Source: Cheiracanthium punctorium (Eukaryota > Arthropoda > Arachnida > Araneae > Cheiracanthiidae). Taken from it: a DNA stretch of 64,000 nt. The stretch is from the NCBI GenBank assembly GCA_038373885.1, contig JAWZYV010011907.1:186001-250000 (forward strand). The letters run 5' to 3'. Below the pieces are notes generated by a model. It worked only from the letters and a program-made list of their open reading frames with translations. It made no database searches and was not told the origin of the DNA. Both the position numbers and the translations under genes were made by a program. Shown here piece after piece: positions 19,947 to 32,333 of the stretch; within the stretch, counting starts at the first letter, position 1; every line of letters begins with the position of its first letter.

Positions 19947-21981
19947 TATTTTGTTTTCATTAATGGCTGTGGGAATGTTGACCATTTCAATACACGAGTG
20001 CCTAGTAGGAAGGCCAACGTTGCCCCTATGAGTGGTCTCCTAATTTTGAACTCATTCCAGATGGGAGACCAAGCATCTGGATCGGTACCCCCCGAAGAAC
20101 TGTTTGAACATGGAGGACATTTTAACTAAGAAAACATCTTACATGCACCAGGTCCCTTCAGCATAAACAGTCCCACAGCAGACCAGAAGAGAGAGCCTGT
20201 AGCCTTCCGACTCCATCCTAAGTGCTGACCAAGATCGGAGATGCTTCACTTTCAGCATTCTTATGAGAACCTAGCTTAATGAGTAGGCCACAGCAGGACT
20301 GCTTTTTCCTGTCACTATTGGCTTCAATTTTGGGTCGCTTTTATATATATATATATATATATTTTTTTTTTTGTCATGCATGGCCAGTGGTTTGAGAACA
20401 GGAGTTAAAAGTATACTTAAAGGGGGCTCTTAAAGCAAATGACAATAAAGGAAAAAGTGCCTTCGCTATAAACAACTGCAAATATACTTTGATATTACAT
20501 GGATTTCATGGTACACTGGGTTTATACAAAGAAGAAAATTAGAAAACTGCAATTACATCAGCAAGTACTGATTGGTCACAAGGTTTGCTCTGTAGAAGAG
20601 GCTTCTGCAGAAATCAAGCAAAAAATTGCAGGGAATCAAATCAAGGAAAAATCTGCTGTTCTAAAAAATGAGTCGTGGAACAATATGAATGTGATTTTGA
20701 GATGCATATGCGAATTCTGAAAATGGACCTTTTGAGAACAAAAATCCATTACATGTAATTAATATACTTACTAATTTTAATTAATATTATAATAACACAT
20801 ATAACACATCCACTTTAAATAAGAGAAATAGCATACTATAATTTTAGTAAACTATCGTAAATAAATCTTTCACAAACACTTGTAGATACTTGAGGAACAT
20901 TTGATCTCGAAAAACAGCTTTAATTTGCAAAATCCATAACTATATTTTAATATCACGAATTTCTAAAAAAAATTAAAAATATAAATGTAAAATAGTGATA
21001 TATTTTTAGTACTATAACATTGGAGAATTAAATTTTTAAAAATGCTTTAAAAAATTGTCATTGTATAGAAGAGTGGAAAAATTGAAGTTGGAATGTGGGA
21101 AAAAATTTTCTGTGCAGTTTTCCCAACTGAAAAATTTGATAATGGTCATTTGTAGCGATTTTAATTCTAATAGAATGGGAATAGTTGACAATATCATAAA
21201 TATCAGTTCTAAGCTTTTCTTTCCATAAGTGAATTACGAAGTTGTTGCAAGGTGGCCTAAAATTTGGAAATTGATAAATATTACAGAAAGCTTATAAAAA
21301 TTCTTAACTTCAGGTACACAAACGCCTTGAACATGAGGATTTTAGAACTTTTTCAAAAGTCAAGGACATTTCAATTTCAGGTTCACAAATTGCTAAGAAC
21401 AGACAGATTCTCGAGTCTGCAAAGAGCGAAAAGCACTCCCAATTTTTACACATGCAAACTTTTAAATGTTTGTACTTTTGAACCCTTTAACACTAAAAAC
21501 GTCTTATTTTCAGACCTTTGTCTTTGAACGCTATTTTTAATCCCGCAAATGACTACGAACAGGGCATAATCTGCATAGGATCTCTTAGCTTTCTATGTTA
21601 TTAAAATAGACTGTTTTTATATTAGGACTCCAGTGCATTCTTTTTGCTAGAATTTAAGCCTTGACTAGGAATGTTTGTATTTTCAGTCCTTAACTAGACA
21701 GAATGATATTCAAGATTTCATCTAATTAAATTTCTAACATTTTTTTCTTAATTATCTGATTTCTGGGGCACATTAAAAATATCAGAGGAAAATCTGAGCA
21801 ATAAGTTCAATCAGTGCCCTCCACCCATGAAGATATTAATTTTTAAAATAACATGAGTAACATTAAAATTTCAACTTAAGTATATTTCTACATTTTCATG
21901 AAAGTCTGTCATGTCTGAACTAAAGGAATTTCTAAGAAGAATTTTTCTATTCTAAGCACCTTGGAAAATGTTTATTTTTAA
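19947..21981. other. Intron, no supported gene
   Basis: 19990-20330 is GC-richer and free of recognisable coding. A (TA)n followed by a T-run lies at 20341-20372. The 73- and 87-codon frames at 20499 and 21264 have no recognisable motif. Confidence 0.5.
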
Positions 21982-22257
21982 CCCATTTATGCCTAGTGTC
22001 CCTTTTTACGGACAGCATTTTCGCTATCAGTGGAGAAAGTTATTTATTCTTCCTAGCCTTTATTCACGTGTATTGAACCTGAACTCTACAAAATATTTTA
22101 ACATGACCAAATAGGGTGTTGACATTTCAATTTTCATACATAATGATTTTAAAAGTAATCATCTCCTCTTCCAGAAGTTGACATCAGAAACTTATCAATT
22201 ATTGCTCGTATTAGCAAAAATCAAAGAAAGTCGCAAAATTATCTGGGCACAAATGGG
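21982..22257. mobile_element. piggyBac-type MITE, 276 bp, TTAA target
   Basis: CCCATTTATGCCTAG and, inverted, CCCATTTGTGCCCAG form the ends. TTAA flanks both sides (21978-21981 and 22258-22261). A CCC...GGG terminus directly at TTAA is the piggyBac signature. It has no coding capacity. Confidence 0.82.
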
Positions 22258-22909
22258 TTAAGGATTTCTGAGTAGATGAATGCACTGTGATTTTAAAATA
22301 ATAAATCTGTAATAAATCTAAATAATAAAAGTCCCGCTTCTAACAGTTCTGGGATCGACTCATTGCTGCTGGCGCATCTGCCATCTGCGACCATGTTGAA
22401 ATTTTGATAATAACGACATTTTTATTTTTAACTAAAAGCAAAAACTTTTTGTACAGTTTGAAAGATCTCTAAAAAAGTTAAACCTTTTTTTTAACTTGCA
22501 GCTACTTTCAACTGTAATATATATTGCGATATCACACCTTGAAAAAGTAAACAGAGAAGGGAAGCAAATTCTTCATTCCTTGATTTTTTGAAAAAATATC
22601 ACGGAACATAATCTCTCGCGTAGATTGACATCATGCTTGTTATTTTAAGTTCTATTTAACTGAAAAATTTTGATAGAATTTGAGCAAATTTATTCAGAAT
22701 GCACAAAATTTTGTTTGCACAACCAAGACTAAACTGGATAACTATACCTTCATCTTGATTGTAACCTACGGTTACAATAAGTTAAGCCTTGGATCAACAC
22801 TTAAACATCTATTTGCAGGAATTCTTTTTTAGAAATTGGCGACGTAATCGAATATTGTTACTGTGTTTGGAAGTCACCTTTTTTTTAAATTGCTCTCACT
22901 GGAGTGACA
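22258..22909. other. Intron, possible Helitron-like head
   Basis: TCTAAATAATAAAAGTCCCG at about 22317 followed by a GC-richer patch (to about 22395) resembles a Helitron start. No matching CTAG end could be assigned. Otherwise the DNA is plain and AT-rich. Confidence 0.35.
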
Positions 22910-22984
22910 TTATTGAAATCGTATTTTAAAAGTGTTTGAGTGTTTTAGATTGTTTATTTTGTTTTTGTTGTAAGTGTTCATTGT

Positions 22985-23260
22985 GAATTTGTTTAACCAG
23001 ATGGATTTTGATTTCAATGTTGTTGGATCGTAATTTTTATTTCGATTGTTTTGGGACATTGTCATAAGCGTTTGTTTAATTTTTGATTCATTTAACCAGA
23101 TGAATTTTGATTTCAATGTTGTTGGATCATAACTTTTATTCCGATTATTGTGGGACATTGTCATAAGCATTTTTGAATTAGTTTATCCAGATGGATTTTG
23201 ATTTCAACGTTGTTGGAGCATAACTTTTATTTAGATTGTTTTCGGACATTTTTGTTTTTG
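22985..23260. repeat. Minisatellite, ~3 copies of ~95 bp
   Basis: The unit starts TTTAACCAGATGGATTTTGA and includes TTTCAATGTTGTTGGATC, CATAACTTTTATTTCGATTG and GGGACATTGTCATAAGC. It occurs near 22992, 23093 and 23181. The antisense frame at 22910-23170 is a repeat artefact. Confidence 0.85.
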
Positions 23261-24772
23261 TCGTAAATCCATAAGTGTTTGTTTAACTTTGAATTCATTG
23301 TTGTGGGAAGTTTTTTTTTTTAACTTCTTAAAAAGTTGCCATTGGCTCTCTTCAGTTGAAAAACTGCAGTGTTTTTAAACGTTAAAGGTGTTTAAATGTA
23401 GAGTTTTTGTGATTTTAATTTATTTTGATCATAGCTTTTAGTTAGGTTAATTTTGTGTCGGCTATCTTGTTTTTTTAGTATATCTATAATTACTAGCAGG
23501 CAAGCCATCCAGCATCACTGGCCCGTGAAAATTTTGTATTAAAAAATTGCCGACCAGTAAGGTAGACTTTGTACCTCTGTTAACTGCATCAGTCAGTCTA
23601 ACGAATACGCATCTATGCAGTAGCGTAGCCAGGATTTCATTTTAGTGGTGGTGGTGGTGGTGGGGGGTACCCCTCCCCCCCTGATGACATGTCATTATAC
23701 TGATGACAGGACTTTGTTTTTAGCAGCTGCATAGGTATTAGAAATAAATGACTGTTAGAACACAGACATGTAGAAGGGGAGATGTATCAGGTGTGGTCGT
23801 TGTACGCAGCCCGCACGAGCGGGCATATTGAATTTTAAAAAATATACGATTACGGACAAACTATTGAGCTTTCATTCAGCCGGTCGCCAAATGTAAGCGA
23901 CCTGTGGGTTCCCTGAAATCTATCACACTCTTCCCTGACTTTATCTAGCGTGCTTTCCTCAATTTTGAGCTTCTATTTTTAATATTACATCCTTTGTTGC
24001 ATCCTTACAATTTTGTCCCCTTTTTTACAAATAATAATAATAATAAAATTAATATATACAAGAATCTTATTTGACATCACTGGATTCTAACAAAAAACAT
24101 GATTGTTAATAATTTAGGATAAAATTCAGCATATTTCAACTGCACAAGATATGCTCATAAAGAACACATTTTAAAATTATTTATAAGGTTAATTGAGAAA
24201 ATGAAAATAAAACAATTTCTATACTTAGGTTCAAACAGCAAATATTTTCTTGACTTTACCGCAAAATTCAATTTTTCTTGCATTTCCCTGACCTTTCTTC
24301 AATTTCTGCTAATTTCCCTGACTATTTTCCCAAATCCCTGACAAAAACTCATTTCCCTGACTTTCCAGGTCTGTAGAAACCCTGTCAAAAATACTCACTT
24401 TTTAGTCACCAGTGGAAACACTGAATTCCTAAAAAGTAATTAACATTTATTTCATTTTGAAAATAATGAAGAGTGTCAGATAATGTAAGGGTTTCAGTAC
24501 TGTAATAAATTTAGAGACCTGTATTCCAAATGAAGACTGACTAATTTTAAGTGGGCAGAGTTTTGTAATATAAGTCAATGAACAATCATTTAATTTAAGG
24601 TAAAAGGATTTAGTTTACTATGAATAAGAACAGTTGCATAAAAAAGGCTAGTACAGAAAACTATTTAAAATGGTACTGTACTAAGTGAAGAATTTAAACA
24701 AGTCATTAAAACCAAATAAAACTCATGGCTAAAAGATTTAAATAAAGTATAACTTCATTCATTTAAACATAC
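23256..24772. other. Intron with decayed MITE pieces
   Basis: 23622-23690 starts CAGTAGCGTAGCCAGG with GGT repeats and a G-run, one end of a GGGGCGTAGC-type hAT MITE. 23690-23800 matches (inverted) the repeat at 53050-53180. 24240-24390 contains repeated TTTCCCTGAC and ends TCTGTAGAAACCCTG, like a transposon terminus. No coding is seen. Confidence 0.5.
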
Positions 24773-24958
24773 CAAATTCTACAGATTTAGCTGAAAGTTT
24801 ATCTTCTAAATGAAGTTTTGTTTCCTTTAATGTAGATAATTCATCTTTATGAGCTAGGCTTTCAGATTTTAAAACATCAATAACTTCTGTGTGCTCTTTA
24901 ATAGTATGTAAAGCCTTCTCCAATTCAAGATCTTGACTTGGCAGACTTCTCTTAAGAT
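24773..24958 (-). CDS. Coiled-coil protein gene, exon 6 of those visible
   Basis: The acceptor CTTTAG and donor GTATGT bound a 186-bp, phase 1-1 exon of 62 codons. It encodes L-E-L-E-K-A-L-H-T-I-K-E-H, then H-K-D-E-L-S-T-L-K-E-T-K-L-H-L-E-D-K-L-S. The pattern [EK]-L-x-x-L-K-x-x-K-x-x-L-E-[DE]-K recurs in the exon at 34818-34997. Confidence 0.87.
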
Positions 24959-26280
24959 CTAAAGAATTATATATTATGAATAATCTTTAGTTAAAACACA
25001 TTAAAAACTTAACCATTAAACCACATCATGACAATTATTCACATTATAAAATAAAAAAAAAGTGCTTTTCTTTCATTGTGGCATTTTAAATTTTAGTTAA
25101 AAGAAAAACTTTATTGAAAAGTTTGATGTTGATCTTTACAATAGAAATTATTTCCTTTCTTTATTTTTCTATATGCAAACTAGAGTTACTGCAATTAAAT
25201 GTGAGCTTTTCTTGCTTTTGTTTACGTGAAAGTAAAATAAAAAGGTTATATACATTAATAATCTACAGTTTTATCCTATTTTTATGTAGAATCAGTTTCA
25301 AAAAATAAATCCTGCTTTTGGAGAATAACTTCTGCAATTTGCAGCATGTACAACACCAAGGCCCAATTCAGATAATTCATTCATTTGTTACTACATTAAA
25401 CTTGGGTTCTTTAGCTCTAATTGATACAAGTCAGCAGTTCCCAATCACTGAGTCTTAAAAGCGGGTGGAGGTGTACGAGAAAAAATAGGCAGAGTAAGTG
25501 ATAATGCATGTTTTAAAAAATAAAAATCATTCACTTAAAATGATTATTCAAACTTTACCAGTAACTATATTTTGCAGAAAAAGTGACTAAATGCTCATTG
25601 ATGAAGAAAAGAAAGAAAAAAATAACTGTATGTATGATGAGGAATGTGAGAGGGGAAGCTATTGTAAATTATCCTTTGTTAAGAGGGCACAATTTAAAAG
25701 GGTGGAAATCACTATTCTAAATAATAATAGCAAGACTAGGGGGAGAAAAAAAAAGGTATGAACATGAATTTTCTGGAAAATATTCACACTGTGAAGTTGT
25801 TTTTCATCCTCCTAAAATCAATCTAAATGATAAGTAAATGAGGAGAGAAAATATCTTAGGTAACAGATAAAAAAAATTGCTTTCCAATAATTTTGTGTTC
25901 AGAAATAAGTCAGTTAACAATCAATATCCCATTGACTAGTAATAGAAAAAAACCAAATATGATATATATTTCACGTTATGAAGATTGATTATTTTATTTA
26001 TTTTAAAAATGATTGAATAATTACTAATGTAATAAATGAATTGTATAAGATGGTATTCTCTTTTTAAAAATCCAAAATGAAGTGTAATTATAATTTTAAA
26101 AGTGAATACTGAAACTGTAATTCTGTTTGTTGGATAAGGCTAGTATAAAAGTTTTGAACAAAACTGGAAACTTCAGTAAAATAATAGCATTAACTTTTCA
26201 TTCAGAATAGTTTAAAACTTCAAATAAAAACACATGCATAAATAATAGATTAAAATAAAATAATTTGAATACAGCAAATT
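24959..26280. other. Intron, no supported feature
   Basis: Plain AT-rich DNA with short poly-A runs. I see no transposon terminus and no exon-like frame with splice sites. Confidence 0.5.
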
Positions 26281-27290
26281 TTATTTCACAGACAAAGAAA
26301 GGAACTGAAAAACTGAAGGTTTTCAAGCATAGAAGGGACTCCAACCTGTCCGAGTAGATAAGATACTTATATGGTAGACAGCTGAAGTGTGAAAATCAAG
26401 GCTGTTATCTAATGCTGTGGAGTTTTGGTCGGTTTCATCCACATATAATACGAATATGTGTTAGAACCTCTTTTCAAAAGTTATATATTGATATAAATAA
26501 GACGTGTGTAAAATTTGAATGTTCTGTGACAACGTCTTGGAGTTGCGCATAGAGCTTGAAATCTATAAGTATTTGAAAAATATGCATTTTTTGAAAAAAT
26601 TATTTCTTTAATGAATTAGTACCATTGAAAAATAACCAGTAACATTCACCAAGCTTCACTAGTACAACCACAACCATAACTACATTACCCAGGACCCATC
26701 TCGTTGATTTGGCTGCGATCAGAACCCTCCCCGTGCCAGGGCAAGCACCCAATTATTGGAGCATGCATTTTAATGAGTTATGTAAAGCCCAACTTCAGTT
26801 CAAAATGTGGCATTTTATGTCAAATGTAATAAACTAGATCGTATGAAACTATCATCTCATAGATGGATAGTCAGGAAATTTCGGAGTGGCAGTTCGCTGG
26901 AGTGAAGTTGGCCAATATATCATTGAAGAGATTTAGTTAGATTAGAGAGCTGTGTTTTTAGATTTTGGATGGCACCTTTATTCTTTCAAGAATTCAATGA
27001 TTCACCACCACTACCAATGCATGTGAGGGTCCTAAAATGAATGGATTTCGTGTCAAAATCTCTTAAATTTACAGTGAAATTCTTAAAATCAGATGGTGAC
27101 ACATGGCCAAAGTGTGTTGAACCAGGCTCCGTTATCAGCGAGATATGTTCTTTGTGGAAACATTTAGGGTGTAATTTGCTGAAAACAAATTTTTCTATGT
27201 ATCGGTTTTGTTCTTCCTTCTATCAAAACACAATCCAATGAAAATTTTAAAGCCTTCTTCCATATCCTTTTGTAATTCACTGCGAATCAT
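26281..27290. other. Intron with short repeat match
   Basis: 26400-26480 (GAGTTTTGGTCGG..., TTAGAACCTCTTTT) matches 15958-16020. 26650-26770 is GC-richer. No gene is supported. Confidence 0.4.
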
Positions 27291-27900
27291 CTTAGCCTTT
27301 CTCTATATGGGCCGAGAACCAGTTGAGAAGGTTTCTCTCCATCTGCATTCCTTCCGGTTTCAATGCTGAGAAGTAAAGATGATACCAGAGTTGCTGCTGC
27401 ACAATCCGAAATAACTTTGTGCTGCAGACTTGTGAAAGCACTGACATTTTTATTCTAACTTGGTCACTTGTGAACGCTTCTCCCAAAGTGACAGTAGATA
27501 GGCATTCAGCATTTTTTTCAGACTTTCATACTTGTCTTCTTTTCAATACCACCAATTGTCACACATCTAGCTCCCCTGTGATCTGCCAATCACCCCTGTT
27601 CTGTATAAGGTATGGATTTCTCTGAGCCACACCTGCTCCAGGAAAAGTCAGTCCATTTGCAAAATTTAGAAATTCAATAGCTCAGTAAAGAGAGTTTTCC
27701 CCACTTTTTTCATAAATGATTCTTTTTGTCCGTCTCTAACGTACGATTTATATAGCTGCTGAACATGCTCATGACCTTTTATGACTATCTCTTGAATTGT
27801 TTGGGTTGACACAGTAGAGATACTGGGCTTGATCCAAATTTCCTATATTTTGGCCACCACATCTAAGGTTACTTCTCCTTCTGGTGGATCCTGAACATTA
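27290..27900 (-). pseudogene. Decayed coding sequence, unidentified (transposon-like)
   Basis: On the minus strand several frames read as protein-like pieces between stops. There is an N-terminal-like I-S-T-V-S-T-Q-T-I-Q-E-I-V-I-K-G-H-E near 27810 and a longest open piece of 64 codons (27292-27486). The pieces keep order and are separated by stops and shifts, as in an old retrocopy or transposase. I do not recognise the family. Confidence 0.35.
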
Positions 27901-28369
27901 GTCAGAATTTTTTCGTACAAAACTAGGGGCCAAGGCCCCCAGACTCTCTACGCTCGCTTTTCGTATGAGGGATTCGCCCCCTAATCAGGCTTATTCGTAA
28001 AAAGACATAATTTCAACAGACAAAACCCGAAGATTGGATCAGATAGAATGTTACTGAGCTAAGCTACACATTGCTTGGTTCTTGCATCTTCATTGGTACA
28101 TAAAAATTTAAACTTCACACTACAGTAGACCCCCTACCCCTCATAACACGGAAGATATTTTGTTATGGGAATTCGTGTTGTACGGGTCCTGAGCTATACT
28201 CCACCTGGATTGCGGAATCCGCTTATAATCGCTGGAAAAATTATTTGCACTCCTCAGAAACACAATGATATTTAATGTTGCCATTCAAAAGTTATATTAA
28301 TTAGGAGCTAAAGCTTAATAAAATCAGAACATCTGTTTCAGCTGTATTTTTAATAATGTAAAACCTATT

Positions 28370-28530
28370 GGACACCTTGCGAATTTGTCACCCATGGCGA
28401 TTTTTCATTATTTGGCGACTTGCGTACATGTAAAGTTAATAAAAGCTACGGAACAGATAGGATAGCTTGCCACCAATGGCGACTTTTCATTATTTGGCAA
28501 TTTACACATGCTCACAACCTATAATTACTG
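28370..28530. repeat. Short direct duplication (~85 bp, two copies)
   Basis: TTGCGAATTTGTCACCCATGGCGATTTTTCATTATTTGGC and a close copy (TGCCACCAATGGCGACTTTTCATTATTTGGC) lie about 90 bp apart. No coding is associated. Confidence 0.55.
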
Positions 28531-29199
28531 TTCATTTAAGGTTACCGGAAAACCGTTATCCATATTTTCATTTACATAATCGTTTGCAGATTGGCGTACT
28601 TAGCACCACGAATTATACCATCTCGTCGCGCTAGCAAATATTGGAAAACACCCTCTATCTGAAATGTTAAACTAAATGCCTGCTTCAATGATATATCTTG
28701 TGCCTTGTTTAACCGAACCGACCGACCCCGGATGGGTCGCGAGAAAATTTTTTGGGGTCGCCAAATTCCAAGAAATCCAAATTTATGAAAAATCTACAAT
28801 TACTCATTTCAAAGAACGGAAATAATACAAGAGAATAAATTGACAATTATTATTTTACGAGCGCGATATTCGCGATCGCTATCATGGGGCTTCAAAACCC
28901 TGTTATCATGCATAGTGATCTGCGGTATCGGCTGCTTACTTCCACCTATAAATAATATAAGGTATGAAAAATTTCCAGAAAATGAATTAGGTTGGATCCG
29001 TGATTCATTTTCGTTTGATATTATTAATTCCAATATCCCTTTAAATGTAAAAAAACAGGTAATTGTTCTTTCAAGCGATGAAACACTGCACATTCAATTT
29101 CACTCTCTGACTTGCCAAAACATGACAGGGCCACCAAATCCTTTGGATATGACACAGACTGAGATGAACTTGAATTTTGGGGTTAATTTGTACAAAAGA

Positions 29200-30170
29200 G
29201 ATAGCTCTGCGCATGTGTTAAAATACTGTGCCCTTTATACAATTCACATGAAGTACCCGGTTCCTGAGTGGCTCATGTCTACACTGATGGCTCCTTTTTT
29301 GATGATGGTATGACTGCAGGGTCAGGAGTTTTTTCGAGCCTGTTCTCCTTTTATGCCTCTGCGGCAAAATACAGAACAGCTTTTGACGGAGAGGTGGAGG
29401 CCATCAGGATTGCTCTAAAGCAGCTATTGGCTCTCAAATATAAATTTACAGGAGTGGTTTTGTTCTCCGATTCCCAAGCAGCAATCCAGGCTATTGGCTC
29501 AACTAGTCCTCCTTTATCGTACGAAATCATTCAATGCCGAGAAAATGTTCGAAAGTTGGTTTTAAAGAGGAAGCATGTGGCGCTTCAGTGGATTCTTGGT
29601 CATTGTGGAGTAAAGGGGAACGAACAGGGTGATTTCTTTGCAAGAAGGGGCTCGAGATTGCTTCAGTCAGCAATCGAATTTGCTCCAGTCAGCAATTTCT
29701 TATCACTCCATTAAGCTCTATATTAAACAAATTCTGTCTAAAAATTTTAAAGGACACCATCTTGACCGTCTGCTGTCAAAGCAGTGGGAAACTGATGATC
29801 TCCTGGACACTCCCAACTGCCCGCGTCGTGAAGCTGTCGCACAGGTCCGTTTTTTGACAGGTCACGACTGTTTTGGAGAGTCTCCATCGTTTAGGGATAT
29901 TGTACCATCCAAACTGCCCTCTTTGTGGTACTGACGAGCCAATGAATGGAGACCACCTTCATCGTTGCATGTTACTCCATGGCGAGTCCGAGACGGCGTT
30001 GTATTGGAAAGCGAGATAACTTTTGAGGCAATGACTTCGGTCAATCTTGTATCATCTGTCATCTTTGTACTTACTTTTTGTCTTTTTTTTCCCCCCTTGA
30101 CATTCTAATTCTTTCCCTTGTATTGCCTTTGCCATTGGAAATTTATAAGAAAAAATAAAAACCTAACCAA
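29200..30170 (+). mobile_element. Truncated LINE: RNase H and C-terminal tail
   Basis: The frame around 29268-29714 is a complete-looking RNase H. All four acidic positions are visible: Y-T-D-G-S, F-D-G-E-V-E-A-I, F-S-D-S-Q-A-A-I and L-G-H-C-G-V-K-G-N-E-Q-G-D. The reading shifts to a second frame (to about 29934) with an L-L-S-K-Q-W segment, then shifts again into a zinc-knuckle-like C-P-L-C-G-T-D-E-P...H-C (29918-29970). It ends near 30170 in an A-rich tail after AAAAATAAAAACC. It is 5'-truncated, since RT and endonuclease are absent, as is usual for LINE copies. It is distinct from the LINE at 1-11135. Confidence 0.85.
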
Positions 30171-30224
30171 AAATTTTGATTATCAATTGGAAACTAATAT
30201 GCTGCTTTGAAAAAATAGGCAATC

Positions 30225-30375
30225 AATATTTTGATTCAGTTTGAATCGACCTATTCATATGAATCCGTCTTTTCAAAATTAGTTTCCATTAAAACAAAAT
30301 ATCGAACTCGATTGGATCCAGAGGATGACTTACGGCTTGCGATTTCCAATACAGATCCAAACATAGAGCAATCAT
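30225..30375 (+). pseudogene. hAT transposase, C-terminal dimerisation segment
   Basis: The frame reads F-E-S-T-Y-S-Y-E-S-V-F-S-K-L-V-S-I-K then Y-R-T-R-L-D-P-E-D-D-L-R-L-A-I and stops at TGA. This is the C-terminal dimerisation region of hAT transposases of the Charlie/ZBED5-like group (CE-x-x-FS-x-L, K-x-x-x-R-x-R-L, D-D-L-R-L). In this copy Y-E replaces the usual C-E. The upstream part is missing; the LINE at 29200-30170 lies directly before it. Confidence 0.7.
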
Positions 30376-30699
30376 GAGCTCTTTGCAAGCACACACTTCA
30401 CATTGACATTTTATTATGTAAAGTTTTTAAAAGTATTTTTCATTAAAAAATATTTTATCCATATGCATAAATAAAGCATTGTTTCATAAAATTATGTGTT
30501 GATTCATTAACTGATTTTTATGATGTTATAACTTTTATAATATTTTTATGATGGTTTATAAGTTTGGTGCGCTATTTTAAAAAGGCGTTATTTCAATCGA
30601 TGACGTCATGACACTCTTTTAAAAACACCCGGTAAGAGCAAATCCCAGAAAGGATTTCAATGTAACCTTGTTGTCAATTAAACAAAATGTCTACTGTCT

Positions 30700-30771
30700 A
30701 TCCAGGGGTCGCAACAAAATTTTACACAAAATAGGGGATTGCAAATGAAAATAGTTTGTGCACTGCTGGTC
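30700..30771. mobile_element. hAT right terminus (Charlie-like)
   Basis: The sequence from AGGGGTCGCAACAAAATTTT to TAGTTTGTGCACTGCTG reads, on the other strand, as CAGCAGTGCACAAACTA...GCGACCCCT, the typical Charlie-type hAT end. It lies ~330 bp after the transposase C-terminus, as expected for one element. The matching left end was not found. Confidence 0.6.
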
Positions 30772-32333
30772 TATAGCTGTTGGCCCAGTACTACCTTTCA
30801 ACTCTCAACTTTAATAAGTTTCCAGTTTAGCTTTAGCAGTGGCTTTATTCTTCCCACCATCTTTAAACTGCATAGTATGAATTAATCCTAAAAGGTATTA
30901 CTTACATCGATGCTTTCCTGTTTATCGGCACATCGCCGCCATCTTGCTGATCATACTACTGACGAGCCGCCAATTGCCTTCCGTACGAATGTCATGACAT
31001 CATTCGACGTCCTGTGCCGCCGATCTGAATTGCTGTCTGCCGATCACGCATCGGTTGCCTAATCAAATGCTTGAATCGTAATCGGGTTGCGTGTGCCTCC
31101 GTGGGCGTTTCCGGTTTCCTGCCCGAGTGTTGTTTAAAAGGGCCGTCTCGGCAAGCCGGTGGCAGTTTCGAGTTTTGTTTCGATTTCAGTATGTGATTCT
31201 TCTCAACTCCTGCCAAGTTTAGGGTGTAATAGATGTTGTGTGATAGTGTTTCTTCGGCAGTGTATTATGAAAGCCCGGTGATAATCTTTCCCGTGATGTT
31301 TCTTCAGCAGTGTATTATGAAAGCTCGGTGATCTTCTTTTCCAAGTGTAATGAAAGGACTTTGCAAGAATTTGATTCTATTGTGATTCAGAGCGTGCCTC
31401 TCTGGTATCCAGCGGTATTCAGTGGTAAACAAATGCATTTAGAGTTCCTTTGAAATAATTTCTTTCTTTAAAGCATTAACGCTATGGCCATGCTAAGTTT
31501 ATATGTTACGACTATTGTTAGGTTTAAATATTAAGATTACTGCTTTTAAATATGAAGTTCTGTTTTAATAAGAATATCCTTTTACTTGACAGCCATATCA
31601 AATTATCTAGTCATATTTTAATGTAACTGTTTTTATATTGTTATTGTTAATAAACTAATTTGTTACGTTTTACTTAATGACAGTTTATTGAGTTAGTTCG
31701 CAATTTAATGTTTCCAGAAATCCTATATAAAATTTATTCTGTCAGGCTTTTAAAACTTACAGCAATCGCTAACGCTGCATATTTTTAACTCTGCATATTA
31801 AAGCATAATTAAAGTTAGTGAATTTGTTCTTCGGCGATTTGCCGATACGTGGGTTAACTTTCCACTTACTATTAGACCCTTCCAGGGTCTAACAATAGCA
31901 CAGTTTGCAACTACGGCGCCTAAGACAAAACAGCAGCATAAAGTGTGCCTTTTATCAAACTATTCATAAAGAAATTTTTTATGAGATTTACTGAGCTTTT
32001 CTGAATATCTTTTAACATATAAAAGGACCAAATTATTTTTAACAAATGAAGTTTGCTTTCTACAAGGGAAGCCCCAAATACCATAATTTACCGAATACCA
32101 AACATTCAGTTAAAATACTAAAAGAATATTCGGCCGACTAACAAATATTTGGTTAAAATTTATTAAACTTATTAAATCATATTAAACTTTGATTGCAATG
32201 TTTAACTTAATTAGTTTGTTTTAAAACAATATTTCATATTTCATATGGAGTAAACTTCAGAAATTGAAATATTGCAAAATTTAATATCCCAGTGTTTCCT
32301 TTATATGAAAATGATTATATATACTACCTGCTA
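30772..32333. other. Intron with GC-richer, promoter-like repeat segment
   Basis: 30923-30938 (TATCGGCACATCGCCG) and 31832-31847 (CGGCGATTTGCCGATA) are inverted 16-mers with one mismatch, about 0.9 kb apart. Between them lie a TTTAAAAGGGC TATA-like box (~31132), a ~55-bp direct duplication (CAGTGTATTATGAAAGC.CGGTGAT at 31257 and 31310) and GTTAATAAACTAATTTG. The layout resembles an LTR or a TIR element, but target duplications were not found. A TTAGACCCTTCCAGGGTCTAA hairpin lies at 31873-31893. Confidence 0.4.

Noticed and set aside
22910..23170. 86-codon minus-strand frame with repeated peptide
   Set aside because: Translation of the ~95-bp minisatellite, not a gene.
23485..23525. Helitron 3' end (CTAG with CCAG...CTGG hairpin) on the minus strand
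   Set aside because: The CTAG and small hairpin are suggestive, but no TC head of the same element could be located, and CTAG is common by chance.
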